54,288 nt of DNA from DASPFV01 sp035620975 (GCA_035620975.1 DASPFV010000127.1:1-54288); one strand, 5' to 3'. Positions 17,051 to 25,183 are shown, numbered from the stretch's first letter. Made by a program: numbers and translations. The notes: generated from the letters alone by a model not told the origin.

Positions 17051-17652
17051 GGGGTTTGCACCGGCTCCACCGCCATCTCGACCAGCTCGCAGAGCACGTG
17101 AATCAGCGTGCAGTGAACCTCCTGCACCCGCGCCGTGCAGCGCTCCGGTACGTTCACGTGGATATCGGCGAGACGTCCGGCCTCGCCGCCCTCCGCCCCG
17201 GTCAGCGCGACCGTGCGCACGCCGCGCGTGCCGGCAGCTCGCAACGCGGCGATGACGTTCGGCGACCCGCCGCTCGTGCTGATCGCGAACGCCACGTCCC
17301 CGGGCTGTCCGAGCGCTTCGACCTGCCGCGCGAAGACGCGCTCGAACCCGTAGTCGTTCGCCACGCTCGTCAGGAGGCTCGTGTCGGCGGTCAACGCGAC
17401 CGCCCGGTAGCCTGCCCGCTCCCGCTGAAAGCGCCCGACCAGCTCGGCGACGAGATGCTGCGCGTCCGCAGCGCTCCCGCCGTTGCCGAACGCCATGAGC
17501 AGGCGGCCCTGACTGAGCGCTCCCGCGACCTCGGCCGCGGCTCTCACCAGCGGGGCCGGATCCAGCGCTCGCACGCGCCGGTGCAGGTCCGCCGCCGCGT
17601 CGAGCGTCCGGGCCAGGATCGACGCCGCCACGTCAGCATCGATCGGCGGCAT
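17047..17652 (-). CDS. gmhA: Sedoheptulose 7-phosphate isomerase (phosphoheptose isomerase) inside the nuo operon
   Basis: 201-residue SIS-domain protein that converts sedoheptulose 7-phosphate to D-glycero-D-manno-heptose 7-phosphate, the first step towards LPS core heptose. Motifs: MAFGNGGSAADAQHLVAEL (phosphate loop), TADTSLLTSVANDYG, the second Ser-rich loop ISTSGGSPNV, and the C-terminal VQEVHCTLIHVLCELVE with the active-site His/Glu region. Length and motifs fit GmhA better than other SIS proteins such as DiaA, though a DiaA-like role cannot be excluded. It starts ATG 17652 with the nuoC stop overlapping (TGATG) and ends in an ATGA overlap with nuoD, so it is translated as a true member of the operon. 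The heptose kinase gene lies at the left edge of this window. Confidence 0.9.
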   Translation of the reverse strand: MPPIDADVAASILARTLDAAADLHRRVRALDPAPLVRAAAEVAGALSQGRLLMAFGNGGSAADAQHLVAELVGRFQRERAGYRAVALTADTSLLTSVANDYGFERVFARQVEALGQPGDVAFAISTSGGSPNVIAALRAAGTRGVRTVALTGAEGGEAGRLADIHVNVPERCTARVQEVHCTLIHVLCELVEMAVEPVQTP

Positions 17653-18224
17653 CAGTCGGTCCGCGCCTGTCCGCGCGCCGCCTCGATGTTCGCCACGAAC
17701 TGCTCTTCGGAGACCTGCAGCGGGGCGTACGTCTTCACCGGCTGCTTGATCTGGACGGGGTAGTCCTTCCGCATCGGATACCCCTCCCAGTCGTCGGGCA
17801 TGAGAATCCGACGCGGATCCGGATGGCCGTCGAAGGAGATGCCGAAGAAATCGAAGGCCTCCCGTTCCGCCCAGTTCGCCGCGGTCCAGACTCCCGCGAC
17901 CGACGGTACGGTCTCGCCCGCCTGCACGCGGACCTTGAGACGCGCGCGCCTCGGCGTCGTGCCGAAGCCGCCCGAACCCGGACACACCAGCAGGTACGAC
18001 AGCTCGTATCGAGGCACGCGCGGGTGGTAATCGACCGGCACGAGATCGACGAGCACGGCGAACCGCAGCTCCGGAGTGTCCCGCAGGAGCCGGCAGGACT
18101 CCACGAGGGTCTCGCGCGGGACGTACAGCGTCGGGATCCTGTCGGGAGATTCCACCGCTTCGTAGGATGACGCCTCGACCGCCAGCCCGCGCGCGAGGAT
18201 CTCGATGATCGCTGCAGCCTGCAT
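17652..18224 (-). CDS. nuoC: NADH:quinone oxidoreductase subunit C
   Basis: 190-residue 30-kDa-type subunit of the peripheral arm. Identified by its C-terminal signature around EREAFDFFGISFDGHPD, ILMPDDWEGYPMRKDYP, followed by a short tail (about residues 120-165). The N-terminal region is the usual variable alpha-beta domain. The start at 18224 is 15 bases after the nuoB stop, and the stop shares a base with the gmhA start. Normal length, no fusion to NuoD. Confidence 0.94.
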   Translation of the reverse strand: MQAAAIIEILARGLAVEASSYEAVESPDRIPTLYVPRETLVESCRLLRDTPELRFAVLVDLVPVDYHPRVPRYELSYLLVCPGSGGFGTTPRRARLKVRVQAGETVPSVAGVWTAANWAEREAFDFFGISFDGHPDPRRILMPDDWEGYPMRKDYPVQIKQPVKTYAPLQVSEEQFVANIEAARGQARTD

Positions 18225-18239
18225 GACGTGTCCCGGCCC

Positions 18240-18713
18240 CTACGCCGACATCCGCTGCTGATCGATCTTGCGCTGCAGCTGGACGATGCCGTAGATGAGC
18301 GATTCGGGCCGGGGCGGGCAGCCCGGCACGAAGACGTCGACCGGAACGACCTGGTCCACGCCCTGGACGAGAGCGTAGTTGTCGAAGACCCCGCCGACCG
18401 ACGCGCAGGCCCCCATGGAGATGACGTACTTCGGCTCGGGCATCTGATCGTAGATGCGGCGCAGCACCGGCGCCATCTTGCGCGACAGCCGCCCGGCCAC
18501 GATCATCAGATCCGACTGCCGGGGCGAGCCCCGGAAGACCTCGGCGCCGAACCGCGCGATGTCGTAGCGCGACGCGCTCATCGCCATCATCTCGATGGCG
18601 CAGCACGCCAGGCCGAAGGTGACGGGCCAGATGGAGGAGCGGCGTGCCCACTGGACCATCTTCTCGACGGTCGTCGTCAGGACGGGAATCTCGAAACCTT
18701 CGCGTTCAGCCAT
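18240..18713 (-). CDS. nuoB: NADH:quinone oxidoreductase subunit B
   Basis: 157-residue subunit holding cluster N2, the last iron-sulfur centre before quinone. The four ligands are visible: the adjacent pair Cys37-Cys38 (GLACCAIEMM), Cys103 (MGACAS) and Cys132 (VPGCPPRPE). Other conserved parts: RQSDLMIVAGRLSRKMAP. It starts at 18713, 30 bases after the nuoA stop. N2 normally receives electrons from NuoI, which this operon does not encode. Confidence 0.97.
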   Translation of the reverse strand: MAEREGFEIPVLTTTVEKMVQWARRSSIWPVTFGLACCAIEMMAMSASRYDIARFGAEVFRGSPRQSDLMIVAGRLSRKMAPVLRRIYDQMPEPKYVISMGACASVGGVFDNYALVQGVDQVVPVDVFVPGCPPRPESLIYGIVQLQRKIDQQRMSA

Positions 18714-18743
18714 GGTGCAGATCGCCGCGTCACGCCCGTGACG

Positions 18744-19109
18744 CTACGCGCCCTCGTGCCCCCAGTCGAGCACGCCCTTGCGCCAGACATAGATGTAACC
18801 CGTCAGCAGGATGCCGAAGAACACCACCATCTGCAGCAGGCCGACCCAGCCCAGCTCGCGCAGGGCCATCGCGAACGGATAGACGAAGGCGACCTCGATG
18901 TCGAAGAGCAGGAAGATCATCGCCACGAGGTAGAACTTGACGGGGTGGCGTTCCCGTGCGTCTCCGACGGGCGGCATGCCGCATTCGTAGGGGGCCAGCT
19001 TCTCGGGTGTGGGATTCCTGGGCCCGACGAGAAAGGACAGGAGGATGTTGAAGGCCCCGAACCCGGCGCCGAGGCCGATCATGATCAGGATAGGCACCCA
19101 GTCCTGCAT
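18744..19109 (-). CDS. nuoA: NADH:quinone oxidoreductase subunit A
   Basis: 121-residue, three-helix membrane subunit and first gene of the nuo operon. The loop after helix 1 has KLAPYECGMPPVGDARERHPVKFYLVAMIFLLFDIEV in part: the conserved YECG and the FDIE motif of helix 2 are diagnostic. I chose ATG 19109, which follows GGGGAG and gives the normal N-terminus QDWVPILIMIGLG. The frame is open 144 bases further upstream, but that would add a non-conserved basic segment. Confidence 0.95.
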   Translation of the reverse strand: MQDWVPILIMIGLGAGFGAFNILLSFLVGPRNPTPEKLAPYECGMPPVGDARERHPVKFYLVAMIFLLFDIEVAFVYPFAMALRELGWVGLLQMVVFFGILLTGYIYVWRKGVLDWGHEGA

Positions 19110-19240
19110 GCACTCCCCGCCGGCAACAGCCGCGCTTGTGAATCTTTTCTCAAGCGCATCAAGACGACCGCGCCCTGCCGCCGGCCGCGCCCGCCCCGGG
19201 CAGGCCCCGCCCGCCCCCTTCGTCAAACCCCGAATGCTAC

Positions 19241-19270
19241 CACGGACGAACACGGATGAACACGGACCCC
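19241..19270 (+). repeat. Three tandem 10-base units upstream of the nuo operon
   Basis: CACGGACGAA (19241-19250), CACGGATGAA (19251-19260) and CACGGACCCC (19261-19270) are consecutive and nearly identical. The last unit also forms a small hairpin with the following bases (ACACGG/CCGTGT, 19260-19274). This lies between the divergent nuoA and the glycosyltransferase gene, in an otherwise unremarkable GC-rich intergenic region of about 190 bases. Confidence 0.6.
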
Positions 19271-19295
19271 GTGTAACATCGCAGGAACAGTTCGC

Positions 19296-20675
19296 GTGAC
19301 GATCCTATCTGCAATGTCCCTTCCCCCTCCCGTACCGCGGGCGGCCCCGGTCCCCGTGCCACGCATAGCGTGGTTCAGCCCGATGCCTCCGCTCCGCACG
19401 GGCGTCGCAGCCTGCAGTCGGGATCTCGTCGCCCGCTTGAGCGACGGCTTCCATCTCGACGTGTTTGTGGACGAGGCGCAGCCGGGGGGCGACGCGCGGG
19501 AGCGTCCGGCGCACGAGTTCGTGTGGCGCCAGAGGCGGCAGCGCTACGATCTGGTCGTCTACCAGGTCGGCAATTCGGCGCACCACGAGTTCGTCTGGCC
19601 CTACCTCTTCAGGTATCCGGGACTGCTCGTGCTTCACGACGCCCGGCTCCACCATGCGCGCGCGGCGGCGCTCCTTCGGGCAAATCGTGCGGGTGACTAC
19701 CGCGCGGAATTCGCCGCGAGCCATCCGGACCTCAGCCCGGACCTCGCGGAGCTGGCGGTCCGTGGCTTCGATAATGCGCTGTACTACCGCTGGCCGATGA
19801 CCCGCCTGGCCGTCCGTGCCTCCCGGACGACCGCCGTTCACAGCCGCTACCTGGCCGACGAGCTCAGGGCGGAGAACCCCGGCGCCCACGTCGAGCTGAT
19901 CCGGCTCGGCCACGGATCGCCGGAGGCCGCTCCCGATGCCAGACCGAAAATCCGTGCGCGCTACGGGATTGCCGACGACGCCGTGGTCTTCGGCTGTTTC
20001 GGCGGGCTGTCGCCCGAGAAGCGCCTGCCGCAGGTGCTGCGGGCGTTCGCCAGGCTGCGCGCGCGCCTCCCGGCCGTTCACCTGCTGCTCGTTGGCGCTG
20101 AAGCCGCTCATGCCCCGCTCACCGGCGAGATCGCGCGCGCAGGTCTCGACGGCTCCGTCACGCGGACCGGCTACGTCGATGACGAGGCGCTGTCGTCGTG
20201 CCTGGCGGCCACCGATGTCGGGGTGATGCTGAGGTGGCCAACGGCGCGCGAGATCTCGGGCCCGTGGCTGCGCTGCCTCGCACTCGGGCTTCCGACGATC
20301 ACCGTCCGGTTGCGACAGCTGCTCGAAGTGCCGGCGCTCGATCCTCGTACGTGGCAGCCGTTCGCGCGCGCGGGCGGCGACCTTCCGGTGACCGTCGCGG
20401 TGGACATCCTGGACGAGGATCACTCCCTCGGCCTCGCGATGCAGCGGCTCGCCGTCGACGGGCGCCTGCGGGAATCGGTCGGGCGGGCGGCCTCCGAATA
20501 CTGGGCCCGGCACCATTCCCCCGACGCGATGGCGGAGGACTACCGGCGGGTGATGGGCCAGGCAATCGCCCGCCCGGATCCGGAGCCCCCGCTTCCGCCC
20601 CATCTGATCAATGATGGAGACAGGCGGCTCGGTCGCCTGCTCGAACCTTTCGGACTCTCTTCGCCCCTGGGGTAG
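19296..20675 (+). CDS. Glycosyltransferase, GT4 family (GT-B fold)
   Basis: 459-residue retaining-type transferase, probably cytoplasmic and acting in surface glycan assembly. The N-terminal Rossmann half starts IAWFSPMPPLRTGVAACSRDL, with the glycine-containing first loop. The C-terminal half has FGCFGGLSPEKRLPQVLRAF, a canonical donor-domain beginning, followed by GYVDDEALSSCLAATDVGVML. The EX7E-type acidic motif is weak (REISGPWLRCLALGLPTI), so the nucleotide-sugar-binding residues may differ from typical members. The GTG at 19296 has AGGA about 10 bases upstream; ATG 19314 is an alternative. It begins a plus-strand run and ends 4 bases before thiS. Donor and acceptor are unknown. Confidence 0.82.
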   Translation: MTILSAMSLPPPVPRAAPVPVPRIAWFSPMPPLRTGVAACSRDLVARLSDGFHLDVFVDEAQPGGDARERPAHEFVWRQRRQRYDLVVYQVGNSAHHEFVWPYLFRYPGLLVLHDARLHHARAAALLRANRAGDYRAEFAASHPDLSPDLAELAVRGFDNALYYRWPMTRLAVRASRTTAVHSRYLADELRAENPGAHVELIRLGHGSPEAAPDARPKIRARYGIADDAVVFGCFGGLSPEKRLPQVLRAFARLRARLPAVHLLLVGAEAAHAPLTGEIARAGLDGSVTRTGYVDDEALSSCLAATDVGVMLRWPTAREISGPWLRCLALGLPTITVRLRQLLEVPALDPRTWQPFARAGGDLPVTVAVDILDEDHSLGLAMQRLAVDGRLRESVGRAASEYWARHHSPDAMAEDYRRVMGQAIARPDPEPPLPPHLINDGDRRLGRLLEPFGLSSPLG

Positions 20676-20679
20676 ACTC

Positions 20680-20880
20680 GTGACGATTCGCGTGAACGGC
20701 GAGCCGGTCGAAATCGCCGCCCCCATGAGCCTTGCTGCGCTCCTCGCCGACCTGCACATCGATCCCCGGCGCGTCGCGGTCGAGCACAACCTGCGAGTCG
20801 TCAAGCGCGATCGCTACGAGACGCAGCAGGTCGGCGCGGGCGACGAAATCGAGATCGTGAACTTCGTTGGTGGAGGCTAG
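20680..20880 (+). CDS. thiS: Sulfur carrier protein ThiS
   Basis: 66-residue ubiquitin-like (beta-grasp) sulfur carrier for the thiazole half of thiamine. It starts GTG (VTIRVNGEPVEIAA), contains the conserved VAVEHN segment and ends EIVNFVGGG; the C-terminal Gly-Gly is the site of adenylation and thiocarboxylation. The GTG at 20680 is 4 bases after the preceding glycosyltransferase stop and follows a GGGG sequence. A longer frame upstream overlaps that gene and would give a non-conserved N-terminus. thiG follows at once, which confirms the call. No thiamine riboswitch is apparent upstream. Confidence 0.92.
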   Translation: MTIRVNGEPVEIAAPMSLAALLADLHIDPRRVAVEHNLRVVKRDRYETQQVGAGDEIEIVNFVGGG

Positions 20881-20887
20881 TACTGGC

Positions 20888-21688
20888 ATGACTTCCGACC
20901 CGCTCGTCATCGCCGACCGGACCTTCCGTTCGCGGCTGATCGTGGGCACGGGCAAGTACCCGTCGCACGCCGTCATGGCCGACGCGCACATGGCATCCGG
21001 AACCGAGATGGTGACCGTCGCCGTCCGCCGGGTGAACCTCTCCGAGCGCGGCAGGGAGTCGCTGCTCGAGTACATCGACACCTCCCGGATCTTCATTTTG
21101 CCCAACACGGCCGGCTGCTACACGGCCGAGGAGGCCATCCGCACCGCGCGCCTGGCCCGCGAGGTGGGGCTGTCGCACTGGGTCAAGCTCGAGGTCATCG
21201 GCGACGAACGCACGCTCTTCCCCGACAACGTCGCCCTGCTGGAGGCCACGCGCGTGCTGGTGCGCGAGGGATTCGTGGTGCTCCCGTACACCAACGACGA
21301 CCCGGTCGTCTGCCGGAAGCTCGAGGAGGCCGGCGCCGCGGCGGTCATGCCGCTCGGCGCGCCGATCGGATCGGGCCTCGGGATCCAGAATGCGAACAAT
21401 CTCCGTATCATCCGGGAGCAGGCGCGGGTGCCGCTCATCGTGGACGCGGGCGTCGGGACGGCGTCGGATGCCGCCGTCGCGATGGAGCTCGGCGCCGATG
21501 GCGTCCTGATGAACACCGCGATCGCGCTCGCGCAGGATCCCGTCGCGATGGCCACCGCGATGAAGCTCGCGGTCGAGGCCGGGCGGCTGGCCTTCAGAGC
21601 CGGTCGTATCCCCAGGCGGGCCTACGCCTCCGCCAGCAGCCCCGCAGGCGGCGTGATCGGGACGGGCGCCGGCGCGAGGGCTCGATAG
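20888..21688 (+). CDS. thiG: Thiazole synthase
   Basis: 266-residue TIM-barrel enzyme that joins 1-deoxyxylulose 5-phosphate, dehydroglycine and ThiS thiocarboxylate to make thiazole phosphate. Motifs: SRLIVGTGKYPS at the N-terminus, TVAVRR, LPNTAGCYTAEEAIRTARLARE, the WVKLEVIGD strand carrying the Schiff-base lysine, PLGAPIGSGLGIQN and VDAGVGTASDAAVAMELGADGVL. Normal length. ATG 20888 has GGAGG about 11 bases upstream, inside the end of thiS; a TTG at 20867 is possible but less convincing. The following methyltransferase begins 3 bases after the stop, so thiamine and glycan genes share one transcriptional run. Confidence 0.96.
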   Translation: MTSDPLVIADRTFRSRLIVGTGKYPSHAVMADAHMASGTEMVTVAVRRVNLSERGRESLLEYIDTSRIFILPNTAGCYTAEEAIRTARLAREVGLSHWVKLEVIGDERTLFPDNVALLEATRVLVREGFVVLPYTNDDPVVCRKLEEAGAAAVMPLGAPIGSGLGIQNANNLRIIREQARVPLIVDAGVGTASDAAVAMELGADGVLMNTAIALAQDPVAMATAMKLAVEAGRLAFRAGRIPRRAYASASSPAGGVIGTGAGARAR

Positions 21689-21691
21689 ATT

Positions 21692-23125
21692 GTGTCGCTC
21701 GAGGAGACGCTTCGGCGGCTGAAGCAGGAGCGCGACGAAGCCGACCGGCGCTACAACGAAGCCCTGACGGCCCTGGACGCGGCCGTGCCGCCGGCCCGCG
21801 AACTGCCCCGCCCGCTGCCGGCGTTCGACGAGCACCAGCTCGGGGCTCTCAACGAGGCCTGGAACATCCTCCCCGGTCCTCCGCCCCCGTCCGGCCTCCA
21901 GAGCAGAATCGCCGGGTTCGTCTGGCGTGTCGTCGCGCCGTACCTGCAGAAGCAGCTCACGTTCAATTCGCTCCTCGTCGATCACCTGAACCGGACGGTC
22001 GCTGCCGAACGCGAGGCGATGCGCGTGTCGGAGCAGACGACGGATCGACTGCGGGAGCAGATCGCGGCGCTGGTGGGCTTCCACTCGCGGCTCATCCTCT
22101 ACCTGCAGCAGATCACCGCGTACGTGGACACGAAGGATCGGGATGCCGGCGGTGCGACGCTCGTCCTGAACGCGGCCCTGAGCGGGGCGACGGACGCGGC
22201 GGACCGCCGCTGGGAATCGCTCAGCACGGACATGGAAGCGCGGGCCCGGACGCTCGAGGCCTCGCAAGAGACCCTGCGTACCACGGTCGCGACCTCCCAG
22301 CAGATTGCGCTCTCGCTCAAGCGGGAGCTCGAGCGCCTGCAGGCGGCGGACGGCGCGCCGCGTCCGACAGCTTCCGTGCCCCAGCCTGCCGAAGCGCCAG
22401 GGCAGTGCGGCGGCGCCTTCGCCCCGGCGCTCGACGCCGCAAAGTACGTGGGGTTCGAGGATCTGTTTCGCGGCTCGCGCGAGGTCATTCGTGAACGACT
22501 GTCATCCTACGTGCCGTTCTTCGACGGCTCCAGCGACGTGCTGGACGTGGGGTGCGGACGAGGCGAGTTCCTCGAGCTGCTCGGAGCGGCCGGCATCCGC
22601 GCACGGGGTATCGATCTAAACCCCGAGATGGCGGACCTCTGCCGATCGCGCGGCCTCGACGTCGCGCAGGCGGATGCCGTCGGCTATCTGTCGTCGCTTC
22701 CGGATGCCGCGCTCGGCGGCATCTTCGCCGCCCAGGTGGTCGAGCACCTGCAGCCCTCGTACCTGCTGCGCTTCCTCGAGCTGGCCTTTCACAAGCTGCG
22801 GCCGGGCGGCCGGATCGTGCTCGAGACGCTCAACCCGGCGTGCTGGACGGCGTTCTTCGACAGCTACATCCGGGACATCACCCACGTGTGGCCGCTTCAT
22901 CCCGACACGTTGAAGTACCTGGTGCTTGCGAGCGGCTTCACCACAGCGCGCGTGGAATATCGGTCCCCGGTCCCCGAGCACCAGCGGTTGCAGCGGTTGA
23001 CGCCGGCGTTGCATGACGCCTCGCGCATCGCAGAAATCGTCGACGTGCTCAACGAGAACGTCGAGCGTCTGAACGCGCGGATGTACACCTTTCTGGACTA
23101 CGCCATCGTGGGCGAACGCCTCTGA
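21692..23125 (+). CDS. Coiled-coil protein with C-terminal SAM methyltransferase, possible glycan chain terminator
   Basis: 477 residues. The first ~40 residues and about 90-220 are highly charged, heptad-like helices, probably coiled coil. A class I methyltransferase domain occupies ~250-430: it begins KYVGFEDLFRGS (251-262), motif I is VLDVGCGRGEF (283-293), followed by IDLNPEM and the post-motif VVEHLQPSYLLRFLEL. The YxGFED-FRG lead-in is shared with the C-terminal domain at 40050-43565. E. coli WbdD couples a methyltransferase to a coiled coil that measures O-antigen length. The arrangement here is similar, though with the order reversed and no kinase domain, so a capping role is an inference. 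Starts GTG, 3 bases after thiG. Confidence 0.8.
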   Translation: MSLEETLRRLKQERDEADRRYNEALTALDAAVPPARELPRPLPAFDEHQLGALNEAWNILPGPPPPSGLQSRIAGFVWRVVAPYLQKQLTFNSLLVDHLNRTVAAEREAMRVSEQTTDRLREQIAALVGFHSRLILYLQQITAYVDTKDRDAGGATLVLNAALSGATDAADRRWESLSTDMEARARTLEASQETLRTTVATSQQIALSLKRELERLQAADGAPRPTASVPQPAEAPGQCGGAFAPALDAAKYVGFEDLFRGSREVIRERLSSYVPFFDGSSDVLDVGCGRGEFLELLGAAGIRARGIDLNPEMADLCRSRGLDVAQADAVGYLSSLPDAALGGIFAAQVVEHLQPSYLLRFLELAFHKLRPGGRIVLETLNPACWTAFFDSYIRDITHVWPLHPDTLKYLVLASGFTTARVEYRSPVPEHQRLQRLTPALHDASRIAEIVDVLNENVERLNARMYTFLDYAIVGERL

Positions 23126-23156
23126 ACCCACGACCCTGCCTGCTCCGCCGAACCGG

Positions 23157-25091
23157 ATGGACGGTGCCCCGATGACGCGCATCGGCGCATGGTCGGGGTG
23201 GCGCACCCTGTGGCATGACCTCAGAATCGTTGGCGCCGGCGCCGGGTTCGCGGTCTCTCTGGCCCTGCTCGTCTCACTCGGACAGCTCGATCGGGTGCCG
23301 GCCTCGCTCCCCTTCGTGCTGCTCGGGCTCTCCGGCCTGACCGCCTGGCGGCCGGAATACGGGCTGGCGGTCCTGGGCCTCACCGTGCCCCTGGCCAGCT
23401 GGCTGGGACGCAACTGGGACTACTACGTCGCCTGGTCGGAGGCGGTCGTCGTCGCCTTTGCGGCGGGATGGTTCCTCCGCAGGCTGTTCGGTCGCGACCG
23501 CGTCCGGGACGATCTGGATCCACCGGTTCAAATCGGTGCGGCCGTCATCCTGGCCTCCCTGCTCGTGGGCATGGCGACCTCGAACTGGCGGCTGACGGGC
23601 GAGCCGCTCAGCGCCGCGTCGCTCGAGGCGTTCGGAAGAGAGTACTTCGTCGTCGCTGGCAGCGCCGACGTCCTGGACGCGGCGATGCGGCTGCTGGAGT
23701 CGCTGCTCCTGTTTCGCGTCGCGTCGCTGTGCGCAATGCGGAACGCGGTCGTTGCTCCGCGACTCGCCCGCTTCGCCGTAGTGGGGGCAGCGGCAGCCGG
23801 CGCCCTGAATCTGTGGCGCCTGGGGAAATCAGCATGGCGAGCCGAGTCGCCCGCGCTCGTGTTCCTCTCCTATCTCGCGACGGTGCGCGAAAACGTGCAC
23901 TTTCCCGATCTCAACGCGGCCGGCTCGTACTTCGTCCTGGCCCTGGCCGCCGCGATAGGCCTCGCGCGCCTGCCCGGAAGCCGATGGTGGGCATCGGCGG
24001 CGCTCCCGATCGCCGGAGCGCTCTGGGTGACTGGGTCGCGCGCTGCGCTGATCTGCGGGGTTCTCGCGATCCTCGTGCCGGTGAGCTGGCTGGCCCTGCG
24101 CAGCAGCCCCGGCCGCACCCGTCGGCTGATTGCGGCCGCCGCCGTGCTCCTCGCGGCCCTTGCTGCAGCCGCGGTCCACTACCTGCCGCAGCGCGGAAAT
24201 CAGCGTCCGTCCACGGACGCCCTGCAGGTCCGTTGGGAGCTGGCCAGGACGAGCCTGCGCATGACGGCGGCTTATCCCGTTTTCGGCGCGGGCGTGGGGC
24301 AGTACTACAACCTGTCCGGGACCTTCAGCTCACCCGAGCTGCTCCAGCTGTTCCCCCCCGCCGAGAACGAAAACGCGCACAACAACTTCCTGCAGATCCT
24401 CGCTGAAACCGGAATCATCGGGTTCGCCGCCTTCCTCTGGCTGCTCGTCGTCGCCGGCCGGCGGATCGTCTCAGGGCTGCGGGCGGATCCGGGAAACCCG
24501 CTTCGATGGGGTCTGGCCACGGGTCTGCTCGCGTTCGTGCTGACCTGGCTCGGTGGTCACCCGCTCCTCATCGACGAGCCGGCATTCACCTTCTGGATGC
24601 TGCTCGGCGCGACAGCGGGCTGGCCGGGTGCCGCGGAACCGTCGTCGGCCGCCTGGACTCCCCGGCGGTGGCTCGTGGCGTCGCTGGCAGTCTGCCTGCT
24701 CGCCAGCGTGCCCGGCAGAGTTCTGGCGCGCATCGCCGCGGCCGATATGGAGCATGCCGGGTTCGGTCTTTCCGTCTGGCAACCGGAGCTCGATGGCGTG
24801 CGGTATCGCCGGTCGGCCGGGCGCTGCACGGTATTCCTGCCAGCCGCCGCTCGTGCGGTCAGCGTTCCGATCCGTCCGATGCCGTCGGCGGGTGAGCAGC
24901 GAATCGATCTGACGCTCGATGGAAGGCCAGCGGGATCCGTCCGGATCCCGCAGGATCGCTGGTTCGACCTGCGGCTCGTGCTTCCACCAAGCGACTCCGG
25001 TGGCCGATTCCGTCGGCTCGACCTCCAGGTGATCGGCGCGCCATCGTCCGGCGACGACATCCTGATGGTCGGGAAGGTCGAACCGCGCTGA
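23157..25091 (+). CDS. O-antigen ligase/polymerase family membrane protein (WaaL/Wzy-like)
   Basis: 644-residue polytopic protein with roughly 12 hydrophobic helices through residue ~530 and a soluble C-terminal domain (~540-644) probably in the periplasm. The Wzy_C-type signature is NAHNNFLQILAETGIIGF (about 404-421), following a long periplasmic loop with GAGVGQY, as in O-antigen ligases and polymerases. It may ligate exported O-polysaccharide to lipid A-core, or polymerise repeat units; sequence does not decide. A ligase is more consistent with the ABC exporter in this window, which handles full-length chains. The beta-rich C-terminal extension (WQPELDGVRYRRSAGR onward) is unusual for WaaL and may bind carbohydrate. 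ATG 23157 or 23172 may be the start. Confidence 0.85.
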   Translation: MDGAPMTRIGAWSGWRTLWHDLRIVGAGAGFAVSLALLVSLGQLDRVPASLPFVLLGLSGLTAWRPEYGLAVLGLTVPLASWLGRNWDYYVAWSEAVVVAFAAGWFLRRLFGRDRVRDDLDPPVQIGAAVILASLLVGMATSNWRLTGEPLSAASLEAFGREYFVVAGSADVLDAAMRLLESLLLFRVASLCAMRNAVVAPRLARFAVVGAAAAGALNLWRLGKSAWRAESPALVFLSYLATVRENVHFPDLNAAGSYFVLALAAAIGLARLPGSRWWASAALPIAGALWVTGSRAALICGVLAILVPVSWLALRSSPGRTRRLIAAAAVLLAALAAAAVHYLPQRGNQRPSTDALQVRWELARTSLRMTAAYPVFGAGVGQYYNLSGTFSSPELLQLFPPAENENAHNNFLQILAETGIIGFAAFLWLLVVAGRRIVSGLRADPGNPLRWGLATGLLAFVLTWLGGHPLLIDEPAFTFWMLLGATAGWPGAAEPSSAAWTPRRWLVASLAVCLLASVPGRVLARIAAADMEHAGFGLSVWQPELDGVRYRRSAGRCTVFLPAAARAVSVPIRPMPSAGEQRIDLTLDGRPAGSVRIPQDRWFDLRLVLPPSDSGGRFRRLDLQVIGAPSSGDDILMVGKVEPR

Positions 25092-25097
25092 TCGCCG

Positions 25098-25108
25098 TGT
25101 GCTACGAT
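25098..25108 (+). promoter_or_regulatory. Possible extended -10 promoter upstream of the WecA-like fusion
   Basis: TGTGCTACGAT contains TG-N-TACGAT, an extended -10 element, about 75 bases before the ATG at 25184. No good -35 is visible. Two near-identical GAGACCG(G)CGTCGCCGCC copies follow at 25124-25140 and 25159-25176. Confidence 0.35.
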
Positions 25109-25183
25109 CCGGGCACCTGCGAAGAGACCGCGTCGCCGCCGCGCGTCCGTTGATGGGAGAGACCGGCGTCGCCGCCTGATCTG

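Noticed and set aside
20560..20680. Thiamine (TPP) riboswitch upstream of thiS
   Set aside because: None of the conserved CUGAGA or related TPP elements is visible and the region is coding sequence of the preceding glycosyltransferase.
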